Virus record (IMG/VR): IMGVR_UViG_3300022591_000046
Coordinates: 1-31,099 of that record
Length of the DNA: 31,099 nt
Origin: a virus
Strand: one strand, 5' to 3'
Shown: positions 12,215-19,856 of the stretch, in pieces
Layout: each line of letters begins with the position of its first letter
How positions within the stretch are numbered: the stretch's first letter is position 1
Made by a program: the position numbers and the translations under genes
Notes under the pieces: generated by a model
Databases searched by the model: none
Told to the model about the DNA's origin: nothing
What the model saw: only the letters and a program-made list of their open reading frames with translations

Positions 12215-13464
12215 CAGATAAGGTATTTTATGAAACGAATGGTAGGGTCTATGGTATGGGGGCCCTGCGGGATAAACCACACGATGACGCTCCACGCTTA
12301 TTGAGTAGGGAACAAGAAGAAACTCTACCAGCAAGTTATATGATTAAGGATCTCACCCCGGTAGGTGACCAAGGCCAGGAAGGTAGCTGCACGGGTAATG
12401 CAGGAGACAACGTTTATAAAATCCGGGACGCCATGGTAACAGGGAAATTCGTTAACGGCTCACGGCAACAGCTGTATCAATGCGCCCTAGCTCACGACGG
12501 TAATCCAATGCAGGATGTCGGGTCCACATTAAGCACAATGGCATGGGTACTAGAAAATAAAGGCGTAGCACCCGAAACAGAGTTTCCCTACACCGCGCAA
12601 CTCGGCACGCCAGTACCCGCTAACGTACTCGCCGACGCCAAGAAACACATAGCAACCAAAGCAACACGCCTCGACGCCACCGACGAGAACGTCACAATAA
12701 CCAACATAAAAGCAGCCATTGCGCCGAACGCAGTGATCCAGTCAAGTTATCCCGTCATGTTCGGCTACAACTGCTATAATGAAATCTTTAGTGTAGGTTC
12801 TGACGGCAACGTTCCGATGCCATCTCCAGGGGAACAACCGGCGGGGGGTCACGCGAATGTTTTCATCGGCTACGACGACAACCACGCAAACCCCGACGGA
12901 ACAAAAGGCGCACTACGCTTTAAAAACAGTTGGGGTACATCATGGGGGGACAACGGCTATGGTTGGATGTCCTACTCTTATGCACTTGACACCGACGATG
13001 CAATGGGTGATTGTTGGGCCATCATCAACGAGAGTGACATCCCTATTACAGGAAACGTTACAGTCGCCTCTTCACCAGCTCTAAGCAGTACAGAACGCTT
13101 CGTAACAGGTTCAGATAACGCACTATGGGATCGAGCCCTGGGGGGTACAATATGGCAATCTCTAGGGGGGATTATAACCAGCGCACCAGCAGTTGCAACA
13201 CTACCCGGCGTACGAGAAGACGTCTTTGTTAGAGGAAACGACGGTGGGCTGTGGCAGTTAGCGTTATTCAGTGATGACACAACCTCACTCTGGAACAACC
13301 TAGGCGGCCACATTGACGCTACTAACCCAACCCCTAGCGCAGTATGGGAAAACCCAAATACTTTAGTTGTTGAAGTAATCGGCACAGACGGCGCTATATG
13401 GGAAAAGACGTGGAATGGCACGGCATGGTCCGGTTGGACTTCGATCGGGAAAACTCTGAAGTAA
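12211..13464 (+). CDS. Papain-like cysteine protease (C1 family) with C-terminal lectin-type propeller
   Basis: 417 aa. The catalytic set of the C1 family is present: Q54 (oxyanion) and C60 in DQGQEGSCTGN, H214 in GGHANVF and N239 in FKNSWGTSWGDNGYGW. Residues 1 to about 275 are therefore a complete protease domain without signal peptide or long propeptide. Residues about 280-417 repeat short strands (FVTGSDNALWDRA, VFVRGNDGGLWQLA, EVIGTDGAIWEKT), as in PLL/fucolectin-like beta-propellers that bind glycans. The upstream gene ends in the same repeat. A virion-associated enzyme that grips surface glycans and cuts protein is the likely role; a host-lysis function is an alternative. Confidence 0.85.
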   Translation: MTDKVFYETNGRVYGMGALRDKPHDDAPRLLSREQEETLPASYMIKDLTPVGDQGQEGSCTGNAGDNVYKIRDAMVTGKFVNGSRQQLYQCALAHDGNPMQDVGSTLSTMAWVLENKGVAPETEFPYTAQLGTPVPANVLADAKKHIATKATRLDATDENVTITNIKAAIAPNAVIQSSYPVMFGYNCYNEIFSVGSDGNVPMPSPGEQPAGGHANVFIGYDDNHANPDGTKGALRFKNSWGTSWGDNGYGWMSYSYALDTDDAMGDCWAIINESDIPITGNVTVASSPALSSTERFVTGSDNALWDRALGGTIWQSLGGIITSAPAVATLPGVREDVFVRGNDGGLWQLALFSDDTTSLWNNLGGHIDATNPTPSAVWENPNTLVVEVIGTDGAIWEKTWNGTAWSGWTSIGKTLK

Positions 13465-13469
13465 ATAGC

Positions 13470-13592
13470 ATGACAGTAAAAGAACTAGAAAAAGTATTGG
13501 CTTCTGTCATGATACGGCAGGATGCTCTCGAAAAAGAGATTGAACAGCTCAAAAAAGCGCTGCTGAAAGTGGCACATGGCATACCCTTATAA
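13470..13592 (+). CDS. Coiled-coil mini-protein, 40 aa
   Basis: Starts 5 bases after the protease stop. MTVKELEKVLASVMIRQDAL and EKEIEQLKKALLKVA form a continuous amphipathic helix. No clear ribosome binding site (CTGAAGTAAATAGC). Role unknown. Confidence 0.45.
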   Translation: MTVKELEKVLASVMIRQDALEKEIEQLKKALLKVAHGIPL

Positions 13593-13613
13593 CCCGTATG
13601 ATGACTAAAACAG

Positions 13614-13631
13614 TGTCGCGTTGACACGACA
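13614..13631 (+). promoter_or_regulatory. Imperfect palindrome, copy 3 (TGTCGCGTTGACACGACA)
   Basis: Lies 7 bases upstream of the terminase small subunit ATG at 13639, so it covers the space where a ribosome binding site would be expected; no GGAGG is present here. Exact reverse complement of copy 1. Confidence 0.5.
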
Positions 13632-13638
13632 AAGATAC

Positions 13639-14172
13639 ATGACTAAACCCTGGGAACGCCTAAAAGCTAAAAAGGAAAGCTCCAAGGCTTACGAGGCGTT
13701 CTGTATTTATAGAGATCTAGGGCAAACCCGTTCGTGCGAGCAAGTGAGCAAAGAGGTAGCCAAAAATGCACATCATATCAGGAGGTGGAGTTCTAGATAT
13801 AACTGGGTCGAACGCGCGGCTGCGTATGATGATTACATAGCCGAAAAACAAAGGAAAAAATATGAAGCCCAGCTCGGGCGAATCAAAGACAAAATAACCG
13901 ACACTGGCGAGGCAGTCCTTAAAAAAACAACAGAAGAAATGCTCAGTGATAAACCAGGGGCGTATGCAGCTACTGAGCGGTTTACCGCCGTAGTAAACGC
14001 ACTATGGAAAGTTCACGGCTTGGATAAAACAAAAATTGAACACAGTGGGGAAGTCAAAACAGACGCTAAACTTTCAAATCTTAGAGAAACCCTCATGAGC
14101 GCCTTAACCCCAGAAGAACGTGCGAAGTTAGCCGCAAAGTGGATGGAACTAGCAGATGGCAACAGCGATTGA
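13639..14172 (+). CDS. terS: Terminase small subunit
   Basis: 177 aa from ATG 13639; a TTG at 13621 inside the palindrome could add six residues. The N-terminal part (EAFCIYRDLGQTRSCEQVSK, then HIRRWSSRYNWVERAAAYDD) is the helix-turn-helix with the W..RA.AYD signature of many phage small terminases, which bind the packaging site on DNA and feed it to the large subunit. A long central helix and a polar C-terminus follow (KAKLAAKW-type helices near 165). It overlaps the large-subunit ATPase gene by 17 bases. Gene order supports the call. Confidence 0.8.
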   Translation: MTKPWERLKAKKESSKAYEAFCIYRDLGQTRSCEQVSKEVAKNAHHIRRWSSRYNWVERAAAYDDYIAEKQRKKYEAQLGRIKDKITDTGEAVLKKTTEEMLSDKPGAYAATERFTAVVNALWKVHGLDKTKIEHSGEVKTDAKLSNLRETLMSALTPEERAKLAAKWMELADGNSD

Positions 14173-14947
14173 ACAGGAGATATACAGTCTTACTAAAAAT
14201 GAACTTAGAGCATTAGCATTATCCATCAGCCCCGTCCAGCTCGCTCTGACGCTCGGCATCAGTCCCGATCCGTGGCAAAAGGAAATTTTACTTTCAGAAG
14301 AAAAAAGAGTTATACTCAACTGCTCTAGGCAGTCCGGTAAATCGACTATAGCAGCCATACTCGCAATACACCACGCACTTAACGACCCAGGGTCGCTTGT
14401 ATTAGTGTTATCCCCTTCCCTCAGACAATCAGGTGAGTTGTTCAAGAAGGTTATGGGCTTCTATAAAGACTTAGGAAAACCCATAGAGTCAGAGATTGAA
14501 CAAGCCCTTACGTTACAACTAGCAAACAAAAGCCGCATCGTCTCACTGCCTGGCAAAGAGCAGACAATCCGAGGATTCAGTGGTGTTTCTCTCCTAATAG
14601 TAGACGAAGCCGCCAGAGTAGACGACGCGCTCTACTACTCAATCAGGCCCATGCTCGCCGTATCACAGGGTCGTATGATCCTACTCTCGACACCTTTCGG
14701 CAAACGTGGCTTTTTTCACCATACTTGGACGCAGGAAGAAGATTGGATAAAAATTAAGATAACCGCATACGAATGTCCTCGTATCTCAAAAGAATTTTTA
14801 GAAGAAGAAGAAGCTACGTTGGGTGAGTGGTGGTTTAGACAGGAGTACTGTGCAGAGTTTAGTGAGAACGTCGATGCTTACTTTTCAAACGACGAAATCC
14901 AGAACAGCATAAGCGACGAAGTTAAGCCTCTGTTTGGTGAACTATGA
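14156..14947 (+). CDS. terL: Terminase large subunit, ATPase half
   Basis: 263 aa. Walker A-like motif SRQSGKST (G61-K62-S63), Walker B LLIVDEAAR with D150-E151, and coupling motif LLSTPFGKRG are all present, with an adenine-binding DPWQKEIL near residue 37. This is the packaging motor ATPase. The gene ends at EVKPLFGEL, and the nuclease domain that normally follows in one chain is encoded by the next gene with ATGA overlap. It must work as a two-chain terminase or be joined by some recoding; nothing suggests the latter. Confidence 0.93.
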   Translation: MATAIEQEIYSLTKNELRALALSISPVQLALTLGISPDPWQKEILLSEEKRVILNCSRQSGKSTIAAILAIHHALNDPGSLVLVLSPSLRQSGELFKKVMGFYKDLGKPIESEIEQALTLQLANKSRIVSLPGKEQTIRGFSGVSLLIVDEAARVDDALYYSIRPMLAVSQGRMILLSTPFGKRGFFHHTWTQEEDWIKIKITAYECPRISKEFLEEEEATLGEWWFRQEYCAEFSENVDAYFSNDEIQNSISDEVKPLFGEL

Positions 14948-15621
14948 GCTCCGCAGCCGTGGAAGAAGTAACGGAAGAACCACGGTTGCAGCACCAAGCG
15001 TTTTACATGGGCCTCGACTTAGGACAGTCACGAGACTACACCGCGATCATAGTAGTCGAACAATTAGCTCTAGGTTCAGACGCAGAAGATAAAGAATACC
15101 ACATACGCTACTGTGAAAGGATGCAGTTAGGCACGAGTTATACTGAAGTCACAAAACACGTTAAAAGCCTTCTTGCTAGAATCAACGAACCCACTACGTT
15201 GATCGTAGATTCTACAGGCGTGGGGAGGCCCGTCATTGACGCACTTAGAGAAAGCGGCCTAACTCCGGTCCCGATCACCGTTCACGGCGGTCAGAACGTA
15301 ACCATCGACGAATCAGGGTGGCACGTTCCCAAAAGAGATTTAGTAGCAGCGGCCAAAGTCTTACTCGCTAAATCACAGCTCAAGATAGGTAAGACAATCG
15401 GATTCGCGGATGTGCTAATCTCAGAACTGCAAAACTTTCACGTGAATATCAACATCAACACAGGCCGTGACTCGTATGAGGCTTGGAGGGAGGGCGATCA
15501 TGACGACTTGGTATTTGCAGTATCCTTAGCGTGTTGGTGGGCCTTGAAACATCCAAAGAAGATAGAAGAACCCACGTATGTACCGAGAGAGATGTGGCGG
15601 CCAAACCCGCATAAGATATGA
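14944..15621 (+). CDS. Terminase large subunit, RNase H-like nuclease half
   Basis: 225 aa with the three acidic positions of the terminase nuclease: D25 in MGLDLGQSRDYT, D89 in LIVDSTGVGRP and D187/D188 in HDDLVFAVSLACWW. This domain cuts the concatemer during packaging. It starts by ATGA overlap with the ATPase gene and has about 20 extra N-terminal residues (MSSAAVEEVTEEPRL) of linker-like, acidic sequence. A 108-base gap follows, so it ends the packaging operon. Confidence 0.92.
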   Translation: MSSAAVEEVTEEPRLQHQAFYMGLDLGQSRDYTAIIVVEQLALGSDAEDKEYHIRYCERMQLGTSYTEVTKHVKSLLARINEPTTLIVDSTGVGRPVIDALRESGLTPVPITVHGGQNVTIDESGWHVPKRDLVAAAKVLLAKSQLKIGKTIGFADVLISELQNFHVNININTGRDSYEAWREGDHDDLVFAVSLACWWALKHPKKIEEPTYVPREMWRPNPHKI

Positions 15622-15729
15622 TAAAAAATTAAGCTGAGTTAATGCGAATTAAAAAAAGATACTAGGCAATGTTATAGTTTCCTAGCACCATATACATACA
15701 CGAGATTTAAAAAAGGAGGATTCTACTAG
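15622..15729 (+). promoter_or_regulatory. Intergenic leader ahead of the structural genes
   Basis: An AT-rich 108-base gap (GAATTAAAAAAAGATACTAGG). A possible hairpin CTAGG-N14-CCTAG lies at about 15662-15685, followed by ATATACATACACG and a strong AAAAAAGGAGG 10 bases before the ATG at 15730. It is the best promoter candidate for the structural operon. Promoter type not assignable. Confidence 0.4.
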
Positions 15730-16383
15730 ATGCCAGCATGGAAAGAAGGAGACGTTACTGAGCCAACACTAGACGGTTGCGTAGGAGTGAGCGGCACCAC
15801 GCCTGCGCTCAATGTTATCATATTAGACGGTGCAAGTGAGGAAGTTCAACTTAAAGCCACTGACCCGGGTCTTGTCGCACTCGCAACGGCAATCGCAGGA
15901 GTTACACCAAAGGCAATATCGGACGTTGTAACCTCCCTGACGGCACTCCAAGGCACGACACCGAACTTTAAGACGTTATATGACATTTGGTACTTGCTCA
16001 GTTCAAGTGGCGGGATCAAAGTCGCCACGCTTCCCGACTGTACGAACTCGGTGCTCACAAATTCTTATGGAACCACCGCCGCACCTGCCGACTGGTCAAA
16101 ATACCTTGCAATTAAATCACAGGCGCTTCAGGATGTCTGGGATTCAACGAACCACAACCTGCAGGTAACTTCCGACAACGACTTTAACGTCAATAATCTC
16201 ACCGTAGCGGCAGGCAAGACCATCGCAATCTCGACAGGTCAGGAATACACCTGCGCCGCGCTCGACGTTGGCGGAACGGTGATGAACATGGGATATCTAC
16301 GCTGTTCTTCATGCACGATTGAAGCCGGAGGCCAGTTTATCAGCGGCCCGGGCAGTGTGAAGGAGATATTTGCGGGGTACTAG
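15730..16383 (+). CDS. Structural or tail-associated protein, 217 aa
   Basis: Strong GGAGG leader. Starts MPAWKEGDVTEPTLDGCVGV; Ala/Thr/Ser/Val-rich with a helical segment (AISDVVTSLTALQGTTPNF) and a C-terminal beta-rich part (LTVAAGKTIAISTGQEYT, CTIEAGGQFISGPGSV), which looks like a parallel beta-helix typical of tail fibre or spike ends. No enzyme motif. Virion protein is inferred from composition and place. Confidence 0.5.
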   Translation: MPAWKEGDVTEPTLDGCVGVSGTTPALNVIILDGASEEVQLKATDPGLVALATAIAGVTPKAISDVVTSLTALQGTTPNFKTLYDIWYLLSSSGGIKVATLPDCTNSVLTNSYGTTAAPADWSKYLAIKSQALQDVWDSTNHNLQVTSDNDFNVNNLTVAAGKTIAISTGQEYTCAALDVGGTVMNMGYLRCSSCTIEAGGQFISGPGSVKEIFAGY

Positions 16384-16393
16384 GAGAATTATT

Positions 16394-16984
16394 ATGACAC
16401 AAACAACTATTGAACTTGTACCAAACGTTTATCAGGTAATTGTAGACGACGTGGCGATGACCGTCACCGAGCAATGGAAAGTTGCCGGTTCGTGGTTCAC
16501 GTCAGAAGTAAGTTACTCGAACGGGTTAGCCTACGACGTCGGCGGCAACAAAGTGCCGTATGTCTTTAGTGCACTTGCGGCAGACTACACCAACACCAGT
16601 GCGACCTACGTGGCAACCGGCCATGCGGCGACCATAACGCCGACCGACACGGCGGTTGAACTCTTAGGCTCCATCACCGTGCAGAACAGCACCGTGAATG
16701 ACGGTGTCGGCGTAGCGATTTATCGAACGACTGCCGGTGAAGCGGCTCCCGCTGCAGGCTCGGCCTTTGGAGTTTCCGATACGAAGGTATGGGAGAACTC
16801 GACACTGCACCCGATAGCGGGATGCAATCAGAGCGTCGGCTTTGACTTTGTCGATACCGGATTAGTCGCTGGTTCAGTCTACACGTATTACGTCTGCATC
16901 AAGGCAATTACCGCAGGAACGGCAAAAGAAGTAGGCAGCGCAACACTGGTGAACGCATCGACGATAGAGTTACAGCATATCTAG
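16394..16984 (+). CDS. Beta-rich virion protein, 196 aa
   Basis: TAGGAGAATTATT precedes ATG 16394; an upstream in-frame start at 16370 lies inside the previous gene. MTQTTIELVPNVYQVIVDDV begins a beta-sandwich-like chain rich in Thr, Val and Gly (TVQNSTVNDGVGVAIYRTTA; VAGSVYTYYVCIKAITAG), resembling fibronectin III or Ig-like phage decoration domains. Function inferred. Confidence 0.5.
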   Translation: MTQTTIELVPNVYQVIVDDVAMTVTEQWKVAGSWFTSEVSYSNGLAYDVGGNKVPYVFSALAADYTNTSATYVATGHAATITPTDTAVELLGSITVQNSTVNDGVGVAIYRTTAGEAAPAAGSAFGVSDTKVWENSTLHPIAGCNQSVGFDFVDTGLVAGSVYTYYVCIKAITAGTAKEVGSATLVNASTIELQHI

Positions 16985-16994
16985 GGGGTTAACG

Positions 16995-18347
16995 ATGGCC
17001 CTCGGAAAACGAAAGACCTCAGCGACCGTGGCAACGGCGGCGGGATGGCAACCGCCGTCTGATTGGCCCACCATCAGCGACTGCGCTCTTGGCAACATCA
17101 AACTGCTCGTCAACGATGGCGGCATGGCTACCTACGCCTTCACGTGCTCCACGACCAACGCCACATCCTACATGATCGACTGGGGCGATGGCACCGTAGC
17201 ACTCTACGCTTCAGGGGCGACAGCGCAGCACACGTATGTTGTTGGTGCTGGGCAAAAGTGCAGTCTTGGCTACTCGACATTCAAAGTCACCATCTCAGCG
17301 CCAAACGGCTATTTGAAAACGTTCTTAGTGGCCGCACACAACCTCGCCACAAACTACCAGTACGTGGGGATTCTAAGCGCGGTGATTCGCGCAACAAACC
17401 TAACATCGCTGGGTGGTGCGTTTTATGTCTCTGGCGTCTACTGCGCGCAGTTGGAAAGTTGCATCGTCAGCGACCCTATGCCGCTTTGCACTAGCGCTGC
17501 TACTATGTTTGACTATTGTTACTCCCTGCAAAACGTCAACGTCTCTGGTTTGACAGCGGTAACCACGGCGACGAGCATGTTCAACGCCTGCTACTCCCTC
17601 GAAACCGTTGATGTGAGCAAGATGACTGCGGTAGTCACGGCAACAACCATGTTCCAATCTTGCTACAGCCTGCAAACCGTTGATGTGAGCAAGATGACGG
17701 CGGTAACCACGGCGACGAGCATGTTCCAATCTTGCTTAAGTCTTCAAACCGTTGATGTGAGCAAGATGACGGCGGTAACCACGGCGACGAACATGTTCAA
17801 CGCCTGCTCAAGTCTTCAAACCGTTGATGTGAGCAAGATGACGGCGGTAACCACGGCGACGAACATGTTCAACGCCTGCTCAAGTCTTCAAACCGTCGAC
17901 GTTAGCGCGATGAAGGCAGTAACCACGGCGACGAGCATGTTCAAAAACTGCTTTGCACTCTCCGTACTAAACCTCGCAAACTTTGGATCGGTGGCGGCAA
18001 GCGTGCAATGTGACACGATGTTCCAAGGCTGCGAACAACTCACCACAATCACTATGCCCAACGCGAAAGTAACCACGCTCGGCGCACAGGGGGCAACAGG
18101 CAAACTCAACAAACTGGCGACCATCACGTTCAATGCCTCTTCACTTTTCAACAACGCCACAGCTCCACAGCTTGACATCTCGTACACCACACTCACCGAA
18201 GCACAGATACTTGCCATCATGAGCGCGTTACCGGCGGCAACTACCCAAACAGCACGCATAACCGGCGCTACCGGAGCTGCGGCGTTCGTGACGGATTATG
18301 TAGTTGGTGGAAAATATAACGGTTGGACGGTAAATTCAGCAACGTGA
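16995..18347 (+). CDS. PKD plus BspA-type leucine-rich repeat surface protein
   Basis: 450 aa. Residues about 30-80 contain a PKD-like signature (YMIDWGDGTVALY and AQHTYV). From about 170 there are six 24-residue repeats of the type MFNACSSLQTVDVSKMTAVT, the BspA/DUF285 leucine-rich repeat found in adhesins of bacteria and archaea and in some phage tail proteins. A further degenerate repeat (MFKNCFALSVLNLANFG) and a C-terminal cap ending GGKYNGWTVNSAT follow. GGGGGTTAACG precedes ATG. Likely a receptor-binding or host-mimicking adhesin; no signal peptide. Confidence 0.8.
   Translation: MALGKRKTSATVATAAGWQPPSDWPTISDCALGNIKLLVNDGGMATYAFTCSTTNATSYMIDWGDGTVALYASGATAQHTYVVGAGQKCSLGYSTFKVTISAPNGYLKTFLVAAHNLATNYQYVGILSAVIRATNLTSLGGAFYVSGVYCAQLESCIVSDPMPLCTSAATMFDYCYSLQNVNVSGLTAVTTATSMFNACYSLETVDVSKMTAVVTATTMFQSCYSLQTVDVSKMTAVTTATSMFQSCLSLQTVDVSKMTAVTTATNMFNACSSLQTVDVSKMTAVTTATNMFNACSSLQTVDVSAMKAVTTATSMFKNCFALSVLNLANFGSVAASVQCDTMFQGCEQLTTITMPNAKVTTLGAQGATGKLNKLATITFNASSLFNNATAPQLDISYTTLTEAQILAIMSALPAATTQTARITGATGAAAFVTDYVVGGKYNGWTVNSAT
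17505..17936 (+). repeat. Six tandem 72-bp repeats in the LRR gene
   Basis: Each 72-base unit starts with ATGTT(C/T) and encodes 24 residues. Units 4 and 5 are almost identical over their whole length (AGTCTTCAAACCGTTGATGT shared exactly), pointing to recent unit duplication and variable repeat number. Confidence 0.9.
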
Positions 18348-18421
18348 TGAGATGACAAACCCCGACATGACGGCGTGCGTTTCGGCCAATACTGGATCAT
18401 GAACGTGGCAGAAAACGATGC

Positions 18422-18649
18422 GTGGCACGCTTCGCTTTACAATATGACAAAGGTGCTTTACGGATTGTGACAGGAAACAAGTATTTCTTTGGCTCGGCTT
18501 CATACGACACGACTACAATAGATTGGGCGCTCGCAAACGGCTGGAAGATTATGGTCTCGATAGTGAAGTCAACAGCGGCAAGTGATGTCGCTTATGCTTA
18601 CATCGACGCACTCGAAATGATAATGGCTAAAAAGAGGGTCTATTTATGA
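18422..18649 (+). CDS. Hypothetical protein, 75 aa
   Basis: GTG 18422 is used because the frame is open to TGA 18647, overlapping the next ATG. Product begins MARFALQYDKGALRIVTGNK and ends ALEMIMAKKRVYL. A second frame through 18374-18475 (GTG, VRFGQYWIMNVAENDAWHAS) also looks coding-like, so this stretch may hold one frameshifted gene. No family recognised. Confidence 0.35.
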   Translation: MARFALQYDKGALRIVTGNKYFFGSASYDTTTIDWALANGWKIMVSIVKSTAASDVAYAYIDALEMIMAKKRVYL

Positions 18650-19848
18650 CGGATGCGCCGGGCATACAGTGGGTTCAAGGGACAGGCACTTGGACGCGGT
18701 TAGGGGCATTAGCGGGAATGACGCTTCCGCAGGCAATCGCATATTGCGACCAAACACCCCCATGGGTATATATGCGCCGTTTGAACCTACTTGATAATGG
18801 CGTTATCACGGCGATTCAAAGCAGTTATGGCGCTGGTTGCTATTCCGACACAGACAATACAAACGGTCAATGCATGGTTGACCTTGAAAGAGGGGAGTAT
18901 TTCACCGACTTTACTACCCCGAATACGTACAAGTGGTACGTCAGGCCAGCAGGTAGCAACTGGACGGTCAACGGTCAGAGCGTGGCATTTAAGACGCACC
19001 CGAACTTTGTCCGTAACGGTATCACAAAGGACAGGACGTTCTTTTCAGCTTATGAGGGGTATGTCTCAGGCATTGGCGGCAGCACTCCAAAACTCGAATC
19101 GAAAGCAGGAGTACAACCGACGACCGATGCGAACACACATCCAACGATAAACTCAACGTTCGCGAACTTCAGGACATGGGCGCATAACCGAGTTGGCGGA
19201 ACGGCGGACAAATGGGAGCTTCAAGATTACCTAAGTACCGCGTGGGTTCAACTCCTTTACCTTATAGAATACGGCGGCCCTGATGCGCAAACGTTGCTAA
19301 GTCCGGGCATAACGAACATGCATAACGACGCTGGCCCAAATCAGGCGTCGAATACCGGTCACACTTCAACTCTCGGAAACGCATCGGGAAGCGTACTGCA
19401 CACCTTTGACTATGTTCCGAGTGTCGCCCCGTTCACAGGCTATGCGATGAGTTATCGCGGTATCGAAAACTTTTACGGGAACGTGTTTAAATTCATCGAC
19501 GGAATCAACATCAAAGCGGACTATAATCCGTGGATTGCAGATCACGGTTTCGCGTGTGACACGTTCGCAAGTCCGTATGTTGATACCACACTAACGCTCC
19601 CCTCAACAGGCAACTACATAACGAATATCGCATTTACCACAGACTTTGATTATGGATTCCTTCCGTCAGCGGTAGGAGGCGTCGGCGGACTTTATGATCA
19701 GTACGGCTTGGCTACCGGAAACAGAATGGTTTTAAATTCGGGGTATTGGGCTTCGGGCGCAGGGGACGGGATGTTCTATACTTACAACTATTTTGCCTCG
19801 AAGTATCACGGCTACTACTTAGGCGGCCGACTGATATACATAGGCTAA
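18646..19848 (+). CDS. Tail protein with C-type-lectin-like C-terminus
   Basis: 400 aa, MTDAPGIQWVQGTGTWTRLG. The C-terminal third (YRGIENFYGNVFKFIDGINI, YWASGAGDGMFYTYNYFASK, YLGGRLIYIG) matches the look of the formylglycine-enzyme-type C-type lectin fold used by phage receptor-binding proteins, including variable proteins of diversity-generating retroelements. The mid part has QDYLSTAWVQLLYLIEYG, commonly seen upstream of this fold in phage proteins. ATGA overlap with the previous gene. Host recognition is the likely role. Confidence 0.65.
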   Translation: MTDAPGIQWVQGTGTWTRLGALAGMTLPQAIAYCDQTPPWVYMRRLNLLDNGVITAIQSSYGAGCYSDTDNTNGQCMVDLERGEYFTDFTTPNTYKWYVRPAGSNWTVNGQSVAFKTHPNFVRNGITKDRTFFSAYEGYVSGIGGSTPKLESKAGVQPTTDANTHPTINSTFANFRTWAHNRVGGTADKWELQDYLSTAWVQLLYLIEYGGPDAQTLLSPGITNMHNDAGPNQASNTGHTSTLGNASGSVLHTFDYVPSVAPFTGYAMSYRGIENFYGNVFKFIDGINIKADYNPWIADHGFACDTFASPYVDTTLTLPSTGNYITNIAFTTDFDYGFLPSAVGGVGGLYDQYGLATGNRMVLNSGYWASGAGDGMFYTYNYFASKYHGYYLGGRLIYIG

Positions 19849-19856
19849 GTAACACC

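Noticed and set aside
12978-13421. Minus-strand open frame opposite the papain-like protease
   Set aside because: It is a shadow of the protease and lectin coding sequence, without ribosome binding site or motif.
10381-13631. Palindromes at 10381 and 13614 as ends of a transposon
   Set aside because: No transposase or recombinase lies between them and no target duplication is visible; a regulatory role fits the constant position before start codons better.
18646-19848. A complete diversity-generating retroelement
   Set aside because: No reverse transcriptase gene and no template-repeat copy of the C-terminal segment were seen in the window.
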